In this document: piece by piece, positions 37,220 through 46,133 of the stretch
Position numbering within the stretch: the stretch's first letter is position 1
Layout of the letters: each line of letters begins with the position of its first letter
NCBI RefSeq assembly: GCF_001584165.1
Contig: NZ_CP013233.1
Span: 2,736,620-2,800,619, forward strand
Reading direction: 5' to 3'
Length of the DNA: 64,000 nucleotides
From: Collimonas arenae
GTDB taxonomy: Bacteria > Pseudomonadota > Gammaproteobacteria > Burkholderiales > Burkholderiaceae_D
Translations under genes and position numbers: made by a program
Notes under the pieces: generated by a model
What the model was told of the DNA's origin: nothing
The model's input: only the letters and a program-made list of their open reading frames with translations
The model's database searches: none

Positions 37220-37233
37220 CCTTGTATACACAG
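37220..37233. promoter_or_regulatory. Palindromic GntR-type operator in the dctP promoter
   Basis: The 14 bases CCTTGTATACACAG contain the perfect 8-base palindrome TGTATACA and overlap the -10 of the predicted dctP promoter, as expected for repression. From memory, malonate GntR regulators MdcY (Acinetobacter) and MatR (Rhizobium) bind sites with the same TTGTATACA core. The GntR gene starts 88 bases away in the other direction. Confidence 0.6.
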
Positions 37234-37259
37234 TATTCCACAAAACATTTTTATGTCAA
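37232..37259 (-). promoter_or_regulatory. Predicted sigma-70 promoter of the dctPQM-mdc operon
   Basis: On the minus strand TTGACA (37259-37254) and AATACT (37237-37232) are 16 bases apart. Transcription would start near 37225, inside the palindrome, leaving a leader of about 170 bases before dctP. Confidence 0.55.
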
Positions 37260-37320
37260 CGAATAAATAGACATTACAATCCAATCTTGAATACACCATT
37301 CCAGAATAGCGGCTATCACT

Positions 37321-38010
37321 ATGCTCACGACAAAAAATCGCTCAGAGACCCTGCGCGAAACAATCGAAGAGATGATCGCAGTTGGTGAATTACGCCCAGG
37401 CCAACATCTCGATGAAACCGACCTCGCAATCCAGTTCGGCGTTTCCCGAACCCCTATCCGCGAGGCGCTGATTCAACTGGCCTCGATGGGCATCGTGGTG
37501 ACGCGCCCGCGACGCGGCACCGTCGTCGCGGAAATCGGACCGCAGCAACTGGTAGAAATGTTTGAAGTCATGGCGGAATTCGAGGCAATGTGCGGCCGCC
37601 TGGCGGCACGCCGGATGAGCAGCGAAGAGCATACTGGCTTGCTGGCCGCACATCAGGCATGCATGGAGGCGCGCGACGCGCACGATCCGGATACCTACTT
37701 CTACAAGAATGAAGCGTTCCACGACGCCATCTACGAAGGCAGCCACAACGCTTTCCTGGCCGCGCAGGCGCGCTCCCTGCATCGGCGCCTGCGCCCCTAT
37801 CGCCGCCTGCAGCTACGGGTACGTGATCGCCTTAACGTGTCGTATCAGGAACATGACAGCGTGGTGCAAGCCATCATCGCCGGCGACGGCGAGTTGACTG
37901 CGGACCGGTTGCGTCAGCACATCACGATCCAGGGCCAGCGTTTCGCCGACCTGATCGCCTCGCTGCCGCAACTGACCGCCAAGCCCGAGCCGATCTACAA
38001 ATACAATTAG
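37321..38010 (+). CDS. GntR-family (FCD) regulator, probable malonate repressor
   Basis: The 229-residue protein has an N-terminal winged helix (RETIEEMIAVGELRPGQHLDETDLAIQFGVSRTPIREALIQLASMGIV) followed by an all-helical FCD ligand domain with conserved Asp/His positions (FHDAIYEGSHNAFL and HDSVVQAIIAGD). It is divergent from dctPQM-mdc, and a TTGTATACA palindrome lies between them. Context and site agree with the malonate regulators MdcY and MatR. Ligand malonate or malonyl-CoA is inference. Confidence 0.85.
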   Translation: MLTTKNRSETLRETIEEMIAVGELRPGQHLDETDLAIQFGVSRTPIREALIQLASMGIVVTRPRRGTVVAEIGPQQLVEMFEVMAEFEAMCGRLAARRMSSEEHTGLLAAHQACMEARDAHDPDTYFYKNEAFHDAIYEGSHNAFLAAQARSLHRRLRPYRRLQLRVRDRLNVSYQEHDSVVQAIIAGDGELTADRLRQHITIQGQRFADLIASLPQLTAKPEPIYKYN

Positions 38011-38071
38011 GCGACTGCTACCCCGGACTTGTCGGCACTTGCGTGACGCCGCTACGCTTCTTGAGGGAATA

Positions 38072-38539
38072 TCAGGGGCGACGCGAGACCACCATCTTGG
38101 CGGTGAACACCTGCAAAATATCGCCGTGCTGGTTGCGAGTCTCGCTGCGCACCGTGACCATGCCGCGGTCGGGCCGCGAACGCGATGGCGTGATTTCCAG
38201 CACCTCGCTCTCAACATGCAGCACGTCGGTTGGCCGCGTAGGCCGAGGCCAGCTGATTTCTCCACCGGCGCCGATCACGCCGTCGGCCAGCGGTATTCCG
38301 CTGGTGACCAACAGCCGCATCGTGATCGCCGCAGTATGCCAGCCGCTGGCAGCTAAGCCGCCAAACAATGTTTTCTTGGCGGCGTCATCGTCCAAGTGAA
38401 ATGGTTGCGGATCGAATTGCGCGGCGAACGCCTTGATCTGCTGCACGTCCATCGCGTGTTCCCCACTGGAGAATCGGGCGCCAACGGCGAGGTCATCCAA
38501 ATACAGTACAGTGTCGGGATTGCGGGGGCTGTCGCTCAT
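38072..38539 (-). CDS. MaoC-like hot-dog dehydratase/hydratase
   Basis: The 155-residue protein, starting MSDSPRN at ATG 38539 after AGGAG, has the hot-dog hydratase motif region (IKAFAAQFDPQPFHLDDDAAKKTLFGGLAASGWHTAA) with the Asp and His of (R)-enoyl-CoA hydratases, and a typical HVESEVLEITPSRSRPDRGMVTV strand. Substrate unknown; it may hydrate enoyl-CoA. It converges with the GntR gene and need not belong to malonate metabolism. Confidence 0.8.
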   Translation of the reverse strand: MSDSPRNPDTVLYLDDLAVGARFSSGEHAMDVQQIKAFAAQFDPQPFHLDDDAAKKTLFGGLAASGWHTAAITMRLLVTSGIPLADGVIGAGGEISWPRPTRPTDVLHVESEVLEITPSRSRPDRGMVTVRSETRNQHGDILQVFTAKMVVSRRP

Positions 38540-38710
38540 GGTGGCTCCTGATTGCGTCTGATGAAATGGTCGGTGGCAGATTGTCACGCTCGCTGAAAGC
38601 CGGAGCACCCGCGGGAAAGCGTCATCAACTTGTCTTACACCGGTCGCCACAATATAATCGATACTCCGTATTTCGTCCCTGCCCTTCGCATACGCCCCCG
38701 TAAGTTATCC

Positions 38711-39091
38711 ATGCTACGTCTTCGCCGCCAGAAATTTGTTGTCTGGGCTTGCCTGTTCGCCATCTGGCTGGGCGTGCTCATGCCGACGGTTTCGCAGTCG
38801 CTCAGGGCCAGCGGAGCGGCACAGATCAGCGGCGATATCTGCACCGTCACCGGACTGGTTCAAGCGCCGGTCGAGCATGGCAAGTCGTCAGCGCCGGCCG
38901 ACGACCACCTGAATGCCTGCGGCTACTGCACGCTGCTGGCGAACTGTCCTCCGCCCGTCGCATCCTTCGATCTGTTGTTCGCCACGTCGGCGGCGGTATC
39001 GCGTACCCTACCGCTGCTCTACACCTACCTTCCGCCGCGCCCGTTCCGCGGACGCACCCATCCGCTCGACCCACCCCAGACCACTGCTTGA
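38711..39091 (+). CDS. DUF2946 protein with CxxC motif
   Basis: The 126-residue protein has an N-terminal membrane segment (VVWACLFAIWLGVLMPTVSQ) and the DUF2946 core DDHLNACGYCTLLANCPP with His and a CxxC pair, suited to metal binding. Such genes are usually found next to TonB receptors and PepSY proteins, as here. Probably part of a copper- or iron-handling set; no activity is known. Confidence 0.7.
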   Translation: MLRLRRQKFVVWACLFAIWLGVLMPTVSQSLRASGAAQISGDICTVTGLVQAPVEHGKSSAPADDHLNACGYCTLLANCPPPVASFDLLFATSAAVSRTLPLLYTYLPPRPFRGRTHPLDPPQTTA

Positions 39092-39193
39092 TTAACGATT
39101 CGCCGACACCATCGTGTCGGCCAGCCTCCATTGCCCCGGCAATCCGGAGGACGCTTATTGACTGCAGTATTCATTGAAGTCCAGGGGAAAACC

Positions 39194-41535
39194 ATGCCTG
39201 ATTTGCGCAAGCAAACCAAGGGTGCCGCATCGCGCCGGTACTTGTCATTACATCAAACATCAAGCTTGTCGACAGCACTGCTGCCGGTATCGTTGCTAGC
39301 ACTACCCATGTTCGTCCAAACCGCCTGGGCGGCAGAAGACGATAACCGCACAGCCACCGAAGTGTTCGTCACCGCGACCAGGGAAAAACGGGCGATAGAC
39401 CCCAACCTGCCCGCCAGCAGTCAACGCATCACCGCCGAGCAATTACAAAACCTGAACGTCATCAACACCGAAGATGCCTTGAAATACATGCCGAACATGG
39501 CGATCCGCAAACGCTTCATCGGCGATGAAAACGCCACCATTTCGGTGCGCGGCAACGGCACATCGCAGACCGCGCGCGGCCTGGTCTATGCCGATGGCCT
39601 GCTGCTCAGCAATTTCCTTGGCAATACGCACAGTTTTCCTCCGCGCTGGTCGATGGTATTCCCGGAAGACATCGCGCAGGTAGATGTGATCTACGGCCCG
39701 TTCTCGGCGCTCTATCCGGGCAACTCGATGGGTGCGACCGTGGCCATCACCACCAAGATGCCGACCAAGCTGGAAGCGATGTTCAAGGCGCAAGTCTTTA
39801 GCCAGCAATTCAGCCTGTTCGGCGTCGATGGCCATTTCGACGGCAACAAGAGCACCGCCTCGATCGGCAACAAGGTGGGCGACCTGTCTTTCCTGCTCGG
39901 CATCGACCACCTGTCCAACGCCGGACAACCATTCGTCTACGCCAGCCAGCCGCGTTCAACGCAAGCAGCCGGCAGCGTCGCCATTCCGGTAACCGGCGCC
40001 TATCAATACACCGATCCGAATGGCGCTCCCGCCACCATTTTCGGCGTCAACGCCGAGGTGCCGAGCGTGCAGTCCAAGACCAATTCAAGTTCAAGGCTGC
40101 CTACGACATCACGCCCACGCTACAAGCCGGCTTTACGTTCGGCTACTGGCGCCAGCAGGTCAGCAACAGCACCCAGACCTTTTTGCGCGACGCCAACGGC
40201 AACCCGGTTTACTCCGGCCTGGTCAACGTCGGCGGCTATCAATACAACCTGCCAGCCTCTTTCTTCGCGCCGGCAGCCAGCGAAAGCGAAAACCAGTTAT
40301 ATGGCTTGACGCTGAAAAGTCGCCATGCCAGCGGCTGGAACTATTCAGCAGTCGCTTCGTATTTCGATGTATCCAAAAGCATCGCTCGCTCCGCCAACAG
40401 CGGGCTGGCGAGCAATCTCAGCGGCGTCGCCACCTTCGGCAACGGCTCCGGCTGGAAAACACTGGACCTGACCGCCGACTACAAGCCCGACATCGTCGCC
40501 GGCAGCCACTGGCCGACCATCGGCTATCACTACGACAACTATTTCCTCGAAAACACCACCTACAACTTGACCAACTGGCGCAGCAGCGACGACGGCAGCT
40601 TCAACAACGCATTTGCCGGCAAGACCGAAACCCAGGCACTGTTTGCACAGGATGCCTGGCAACTGAGCCGGCTGTGGAAATTGACCTACGGCTTGCGCTA
40701 CGAAGATTGGCGCGCTTACGACGGCGTTCGCGCAACCAGCAGCGCAGCTCAGCATTATGGCAATCGCCAGCTATCCTATTGGTCGCCTAAAGCGGCGCTG
40801 GCGTTCAAGGCGACATCCGACTTGACCTTGCGTTTTTCCACCGGCCGCGCCTACCGTTTCCCGAGCGTCAGCGAACTGTTCCAGGGCAGCGTGACCGGCT
40901 CCACCCTGGTCAATAACGATCCCAACCTGAAGCCGGAAAATGACCTGGCAAAGGAACTCAGTGCGGAATGGGCACTGCACAACGGATCGCTGCGCATGTC
41001 GCTGTTCGAAGATGACGTCAAGAACACCTTGTTCAGCCAAACCAACACCACCGTGTTCCCCAACGTCACCAGCATCCAGAACATCGACCGCGTGCGCTCG
41101 CGCGGGATAGAACTCAGTTATGCCGGCGAAGATGTGCTGCTGCGCGGACTGGATCTGAGCGCCAGCGTCGGCTATACCCGCTCGATCATCCTGGAAAACA
41201 GCAAGAACCCGGCAACCGTCGGCAAGAACTTCTACCGCATCCCGCTGTGGCGCGCCAACCTGGTCGGCAGCTATCGGTTCAGCGACCAGGTTACCGCCTC
41301 GCTGGGCGGTCGCTATTCCGGGCGCCAGTACAACACGCTGACCAACACCGACATCAATCCGGACACCTTCGGCGGCACCAGTTCGTTCCTGGTGTTCGAC
41401 AGCAAGCTGACCATCAAGCCGACCAGGAACACCGAAGTGGGCATCGGCATCGACAACCTGACCAACCGCCGCTACTACGTGTACTACCCGTACCCGGGCA
41501 GAACTTTCTACCTGGAAGCCAAGGTCAGTTTGTAG
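39194..41535 (+). CDS. TonB-dependent outer-membrane receptor, one apparent frameshift
   Basis: The protein has a signal peptide (ending AWA), a plug domain (EVFVTATREKRAIDPNLPASSQRITAEQL, VSVRGNGT-like ISVRGNGTSQTARGLVYADGLLL, DVIYGPFSALYPGNSMGATVAITTKMP) and a beta-barrel ending NRRYYVYYPYPGRTFYLEAKVSL. The two frames join near 40078 when one G is restored (SKDQFKFKAAYDITP), giving 780 residues. AGGGGAA precedes ATG 39194. It lies between DUF2946 and PepSY genes and probably takes up a metal chelate or metal. Confidence 0.88.
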
Positions 41536-41558
41536 AACGCACTCAACAAGGAACCATC

Positions 41559-43007
41559 ATGCAAACCTCTCTGCGGCAAGCACCGCTGGCCGACGCGACA
41601 ACAGACACAACGTCGGTCGCATCACGCAATTACCGCATCCTGTGGCGCTGGCATTTCTATGCCGGCCTGTTCGTCATGCCATTCCTGATGGTGCTGGCGA
41701 TCACCGGTTCGATCTATGTATTCAAGCCGCAAATCGAACGCGCACTGTACGGCGACAAGCTGTTTGTCAGCGCCAGCAGCCAGCCGAGGCTTGGTTACGA
41801 CCGGCTACTGGCAATTGCCACATCCACGCTGCCGCCGGATGCGGTGGCGACTTCGCTATCGGTCAGCCAGGACCCTAGTCGCAGCACCGAAGCCGTCTTC
41901 CGCCTGTCGTCCGGCGACAGCGAGAGCGTCTATCTCAATCCATACAGCGGCCAGGTGCTGGGCACGCTCAGCGTCGAACATCGATTAATGAAACAGGTCC
42001 GGCAAATCCATCGCGATTTGCTGTTGGGACGCTGGGGCGGCTGGTTGATGGAATTGGCCGCCTGCTGGACCCTGATCATGATCGGCACCGGTATCGCGCT
42101 GTGGTGGCCGCGCAAGCAGTTTTCGGTGTGGGGCAGCTTGCTGCCGCGCTTGAATCTGCGTGGTCGCGCACTGTGGCGCGAATTGCATCTGGTGGCCGGC
42201 ATCTGGGTATCGATCGGCGCGCTCTTCTTCATCACGAGCGGCCTGCCATGGTCCAGCTTCTGGGGCAAGAATTTCCAGGCGGTTGTAACCTGGGCCGGTT
42301 CTGCGCAACCGAAATCGACTGCGAGCAGCGAGCACAAGCACGATGATCATGGAGCCCACGCGCAACATGATGCGATGGCCTCCATGACGATGCCGAAGAA
42401 AATGCTGGACCTACCGCTGGCCGAGGTGCCGTGGGCGGTCGGCGCCACTACGGTGCCGCAGTCTCAAGTCACGCCACAGCAACGCTTGTCGGTCGACCGG
42501 GTAGTCGCAATTGCGGCCAGTAACGGCTTGCACACCTACCAACTAGCGTTACCCAACAAAACCTCAGACGTGTTCACCGCCGCCTATGCACCCGGCGCTG
42601 GAGAATTCGTGCGTTCCGACCTGGAGAGACAACGTACGCTGCACATCGACCAATACAGCGGCAAGATCATGAAGGATATGCGCTTTGCCGACTACAATCC
42701 GGTCTCCAAACTGGTGACGCTAGGCGTAGCGTTGCACATGGGAGAATATTTCGGCTTCGCCAACCAGTTGCTATGCGCCTCGGTTTCACTGGCGCTACTG
42801 GGCATGGCGCTCAGTGGATTTGTGATGTGGTGGATGCGCCGTCCGCAACGCGCACTCGGCGCGCCGAAACGAGTTCTGCAACCTCCACCGTCGATCAGGC
42901 GCTGGAAGGGCTACATGGCGCTGCTCGGTATCCTGTTCCCGCTGATGGGCGCGAGCATGATTGTGGTGTGGCTAGGTGATACGCTGTTTTTCAGAAAACG
43001 GGCGTAG
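41559..43007 (+). CDS. PepSY-associated membrane protein with His/Met-rich insert
   Basis: The 482-residue protein of the PepSY-TM (FhuF/PiuB-like) family has four or five membrane segments: FYAGLFVMPFLMVLAITGSIYVFKP, then HRLMKQVRQIHRDLLLGRWGGWLMELAACWTLIMIGTGIALWWPR, HLVAGIWVSIGALFFITSGLPW, and a C-terminal pair. A periplasmic insert near residue 260 is rich in His and Met (SEHKHDDHGAHAQHDAMASM), suggesting copper or another metal. It starts 23 bases after the TonB receptor, so it is cotranscribed. Confidence 0.82.
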   Translation: MQTSLRQAPLADATTDTTSVASRNYRILWRWHFYAGLFVMPFLMVLAITGSIYVFKPQIERALYGDKLFVSASSQPRLGYDRLLAIATSTLPPDAVATSLSVSQDPSRSTEAVFRLSSGDSESVYLNPYSGQVLGTLSVEHRLMKQVRQIHRDLLLGRWGGWLMELAACWTLIMIGTGIALWWPRKQFSVWGSLLPRLNLRGRALWRELHLVAGIWVSIGALFFITSGLPWSSFWGKNFQAVVTWAGSAQPKSTASSEHKHDDHGAHAQHDAMASMTMPKKMLDLPLAEVPWAVGATTVPQSQVTPQQRLSVDRVVAIAASNGLHTYQLALPNKTSDVFTAAYAPGAGEFVRSDLERQRTLHIDQYSGKIMKDMRFADYNPVSKLVTLGVALHMGEYFGFANQLLCASVSLALLGMALSGFVMWWMRRPQRALGAPKRVLQPPPSIRRWKGYMALLGILFPLMGASMIVVWLGDTLFFRKRA

Positions 43008-43031
43008 GGCCCGTCAGCGCCAAAATGCCAC

Positions 43032-43122
43032 CGTCATTCCCGCGGACGCGGGAATCCATTTTCAGAGCTTCACTCAGCGATTTGGATTCCCCACTCTGGT
43101 GCCCGTGTTCGCGGAGATGACA
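43032..43122. repeat. Dispersed palindromic (REP-like) element, copy 1
   Basis: CGTCATTCCCGCGGACGCGGG, a self-complementary block, is followed by AATCCATTTTC, a spacer, TTTGGATTCCC and a diverged GTTCGCGGAGATGAC. The second copy at 50571 is better preserved. It fills the gap between the PepSY gene and selD, whose 3' ends converge, and can form a long hairpin. Confidence 0.6.
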
Positions 43123-43125
43123 GTA

Positions 43126-44184
43126 TCAAGCCAGCACTTGCACGCCGCTCTCGCCAGTCGTCATTTCGCCGATGACGGCGGCATCGGCAAAGCCTTCGCG
43201 CCGGAACAGCTCCAACACCTGCTCCACCGCGCCAGGGTCACAGGAGACCAGCAAACCGCCCGAGGTTTGCGGATCGGTCAACAGGCTGCGTTGTACAGGC
43301 GTGATACCGTCTGCCAGCTTCACATCCTGGCCGTAGCCGCTCCAGTTACGCCCGGAGGCGCCCGTGATGTAGCCCTGCTCGGCCAGATTCTGAACCTGCG
43401 GCAGCAAAGGTAGCAATCCCATGTTGAGCTTGGCCGACAATTTGGCGCCGCGCGCCAGTTCCAGCAAATGCCCCAGTACGCCGAAGCCGGTGACGTCGGT
43501 CAATGCGTTGACTCCGGCCAGTTCCGACAGCAATCGGCCCGGCTTGTTCAGCTTGGTGGTATTGTCGATCAATGCCGCGTAACCGGCCGCATCCAGCGCG
43601 CCCTTCTTCAGCGCGGCTGATAAAATGCCGACACCGATCGGCTTGCCCAATATCAGTTTGTCGCCTGCCTTGGCACCGGCATTGCGCTTGACCTTGGATG
43701 GATGTACCAGGCCCAGCACCACCAGTCCGTAGATCGGCTCAACCGAATCGATGGTATGGCCGCCGGCAATCGGAATGCCCGCCTCGGCACAGATCGATTC
43801 GCCGCCTAGCAGGATTTTTCCGATCACCTCCACCGGCAATTTATCGATCGGCATGCCAACCAGCGCCAACGCCATGATCGGTGTGCCGCCCATGGCGTAG
43901 ACATCGGAAATGGCATTGGTGGCGGCGATGCGGCCGAAATCATAGGGATCGTCGACGATCGGCATGAAGAAATCGGTGGTGGCGATCAAGGCCTGTTCGT
44001 CGTTGAGCTTGTAGACCGCAGCGTCGTCAGCGGTTTCCATGCCGACCATCAACTCCTTCGGCACCGGAAAACCATTCGAATTCTTGAGGATTTGCGCCAG
44101 CACGCCGGGCGCGATCTTGCAGCCGCAGCCGCCGCCGTGCGAAAAGGAAGTCAGTTTGATGGCTGGTTCAATAAGGTCGCTCAT
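43126..44184 (-). CDS. selD: Selenide, water dikinase (selenophosphate synthetase)
   Basis: SelD makes selenophosphate from selenide and ATP. The 352-residue protein has the active-site HGGGCGCKI (Cys20, Cys22, Lys23); the residue used as Sec in some homologues is Cys. TADDAAVYKL, TTDFFMPIVDDPYDFGRIAATNAISDVYAMGG, GGHTID and LTDPQTSGGLLVSC follow. CAGGA precedes ATG 44184. It is 52 bases downstream of selU and probably cotranscribed with it. Confidence 0.94.
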   Translation of the reverse strand: MSDLIEPAIKLTSFSHGGGCGCKIAPGVLAQILKNSNGFPVPKELMVGMETADDAAVYKLNDEQALIATTDFFMPIVDDPYDFGRIAATNAISDVYAMGGTPIMALALVGMPIDKLPVEVIGKILLGGESICAEAGIPIAGGHTIDSVEPIYGLVVLGLVHPSKVKRNAGAKAGDKLILGKPIGVGILSAALKKGALDAAGYAALIDNTTKLNKPGRLLSELAGVNALTDVTGFGVLGHLLELARGAKLSAKLNMGLLPLLPQVQNLAEQGYITGASGRNWSGYGQDVKLADGITPVQRSLLTDPQTSGGLLVSCDPGAVEQVLELFRREGFADAAVIGEMTTGESGVQVLA

Positions 44185-44236
44185 GCTGGTCCTGGTATGT
44201 AGATTGATAAAGGATGGCAACCTGGGCCATCCAGGC

Positions 44237-45298
44237 TTATATGTTCTGGTGCAATTGCTGTGCCGCCCGCAAAAAGGCCGCGTCTGAAATATCGGGCAGA
44301 TCGAGTGTCTGCGCGCTGGAAAACTGATCGAAGTTGCGCTTGATCGACTGCGCATAGGCCGGATCATAATGCTTCAGCAACAGCTCATCAACCAGCTCCC
44401 CGATGTGTCCCGACAAAGCCATTTTCTGCCATTGCCCGACCTTCTCGCGGCCATGCAAATAAGCCAGGCAAGCCAACTGGGTATTCAGCAACGCGGGGTC
44501 AGCCACGAAATGCGCATAATCCTCAATCAGTAGCCGCACCCGCTCCGGGCGCGCCAGGGCAACTGCAATACACGGCGAATTGCGCATGCGCTCCATCAGC
44601 ATTTCCGGTACACGCAGATTGCCGACCTTCTTGCTCTCCGATTCGACAAATATCGGACGCTGTGGATCAAAGCGTTGCAGGCGCTGCCAGATGCGGCTTT
44701 CAAAGGTTTTCTGCGACGGCTGCGGCTCGCTCGGCAGATTACCCAGCACCGAACCGCGGTGCGCCGCCATCTGCTCCAGATCAAGCACTTGCGCGCCCTG
44801 CAGTTCCAGTACCTGCAGCAATCGGCTCTTGCCGCTGCCGGTCGGGCCGCAGATCACCCTGAAGGAAAAACGCTGCGGCAGCTCGCCCAGGCTTTCATTG
44901 ACATGACGACGATATTCCCGATAGCCGCCATCCAGCTGTACCACCGGCCAACCTATCTTGGCCATGATATGCGCCATCGCACCGCTGCGATTGCCGCCGC
45001 GCCAACAATAGATCAGCGGCTCCCATTCACGCGGCTTGCCGATAAACAGCGTTTCGATATGGTGCGCAATATTGCGGGCGATCAGCACCGCTCCCAGTTT
45101 TTTCGCCTCAAACGCATTGACCTGTTTGTACATGGTGCCGACCTGAATGCGTTGCGCATCATCCAGCACCGGGCAATTGATGGCGCCAGGTATGTGGTCT
45201 TCGGCAAATTCGGAGGGACTGCGCGCATCGATGATGGTGTCGAACTGCGAGAGCCGAGGAAGAATTTCTGAAAAAGGGAGCAATGCCGGGTATTTCAT
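44237..45298 (-). CDS. selU: tRNA 2-selenouridine synthase
   Basis: SelU (MnmH/YbbB) replaces sulfur by selenium at the wobble uridine of certain tRNAs, via a geranylated intermediate. The 353-residue protein has a rhodanese domain with Cys98 in LIYCWRGGNRSGAM and a P-loop GPTGSGKS (151-158). Together with selD it makes a selenium-modified tRNA pathway. selA and selB are not in the window. Confidence 0.92.
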   Translation of the reverse strand: MKYPALLPFSEILPRLSQFDTIIDARSPSEFAEDHIPGAINCPVLDDAQRIQVGTMYKQVNAFEAKKLGAVLIARNIAHHIETLFIGKPREWEPLIYCWRGGNRSGAMAHIMAKIGWPVVQLDGGYREYRRHVNESLGELPQRFSFRVICGPTGSGKSRLLQVLELQGAQVLDLEQMAAHRGSVLGNLPSEPQPSQKTFESRIWQRLQRFDPQRPIFVESESKKVGNLRVPEMLMERMRNSPCIAVALARPERVRLLIEDYAHFVADPALLNTQLACLAYLHGREKVGQWQKMALSGHIGELVDELLLKHYDPAYAQSIKRNFDQFSSAQTLDLPDISDAAFLRAAQQLHQNI

Positions 45299-45379
45299 GC
45301 GGGTTTTCTATAGGTTAGTGCAACAGCGGTACATGCATTATCGGTCATTTTGGCGCGCAACCCGATTGATGGCGCCCCG

Positions 45380-46033
45380 TCAGAAATCGCTGGATTGCGA
45401 TAGCATGCCCCAAGCCAGCCGCACCAGCTCATCTTCGAACTCGATGCTGCCAAGCAGCGGCGACTTTTCCAGCGAAGCGCTGCGGATCGCGCCGATCACG
45501 GCACGCGTCACCACGAACATCATTGCCGGTGTCGGCGGCCGCAGATGTGGATGATGAATCCTCTGCATGCTGATGGCGATCCGCTCCGCCGTCTCGCGCA
45601 ACGCCTGGGTAATTTCCTCGTGATGGTCGTGCTGCCAGGCAAAGCGAATCATCGCCCGCTTGACGCTCCTGCCACTACCGAGCCCTTCGATATTGATGCG
45701 AATGAATTGACGCAGGAAGGCTTTCGGATCGAGCTGGTCACTCTGGCTTTCCGCGCTTTCCATCAACTCACTCAGCTCATCCATCACGCGCCGCCGCTCA
45801 CGCGCGATCAGTGCCGACAGGATCGCTTCCTTGCTCGGAAAATACTGGTACAGCGTACCAATCGAAAAACCAGCCTTTTCCGCCACCTTGTTGGTCGTCA
45901 AACCGGCTTCGCCTTCGCTTTCCAAAATCTGAGCAGTGGTCTGGAAAATGGTCTCTATAGTTCGTTGCGCACGCTCTTGCGTCGGCAATTTTCTCATGAT
46001 TTCAGAGGGAGAACCTGGATTGCGCTTGGCCAT
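45380..46033 (-). CDS. TetR-family regulator
   Basis: The 217-residue protein has an N-terminal HTH (RTIETIFQTTAQILESEGEAGLTTNKVAEKAGFSIGTLYQYFPSKEAILSALI) and a helical ligand domain. It is divergent from a PF10118-type gene, with 100 bases between them containing inverted and direct repeats, so it likely represses that gene and itself. ATG 46033 is supported by a weak AGG. Confidence 0.85.
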   Translation of the reverse strand: MAKRNPGSPSEIMRKLPTQERAQRTIETIFQTTAQILESEGEAGLTTNKVAEKAGFSIGTLYQYFPSKEAILSALIARERRRVMDELSELMESAESQSDQLDPKAFLRQFIRINIEGLGSGRSVKRAMIRFAWQHDHHEEITQALRETAERIAISMQRIHHPHLRPPTPAMMFVVTRAVIGAIRSASLEKSPLLGSIEFEDELVRLAWGMLSQSSDF

Positions 46034-46050
46034 ATCGATACCTGTCAAAA

Positions 46051-46091
46051 ACTGAGCAACTTGCGAGTTTAAAAACTGAATAAAGCTCAGT
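46051..46091. promoter_or_regulatory. Inverted repeat between TetR and its divergent neighbour
   Basis: ACTGAGC (46051-46057) and GCTCAGT (46085-46091) are exact complements. Inside, AAAAACTGA occurs twice in direct orientation, 24 bases apart. The position in the shared promoter region suggests a TetR operator. Confidence 0.45.
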
Positions 46092-46133
46092 ATAGTGTCT
46101 CTATCGTCATTTAACAAAGAACAAAGGCAGTCC

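Noticed and set aside
43018..43131. Possible insertion sequence remnant
   Set aside because: No transposase fragment or target duplication; the element matches a short palindromic repeat with a second copy at 50571.
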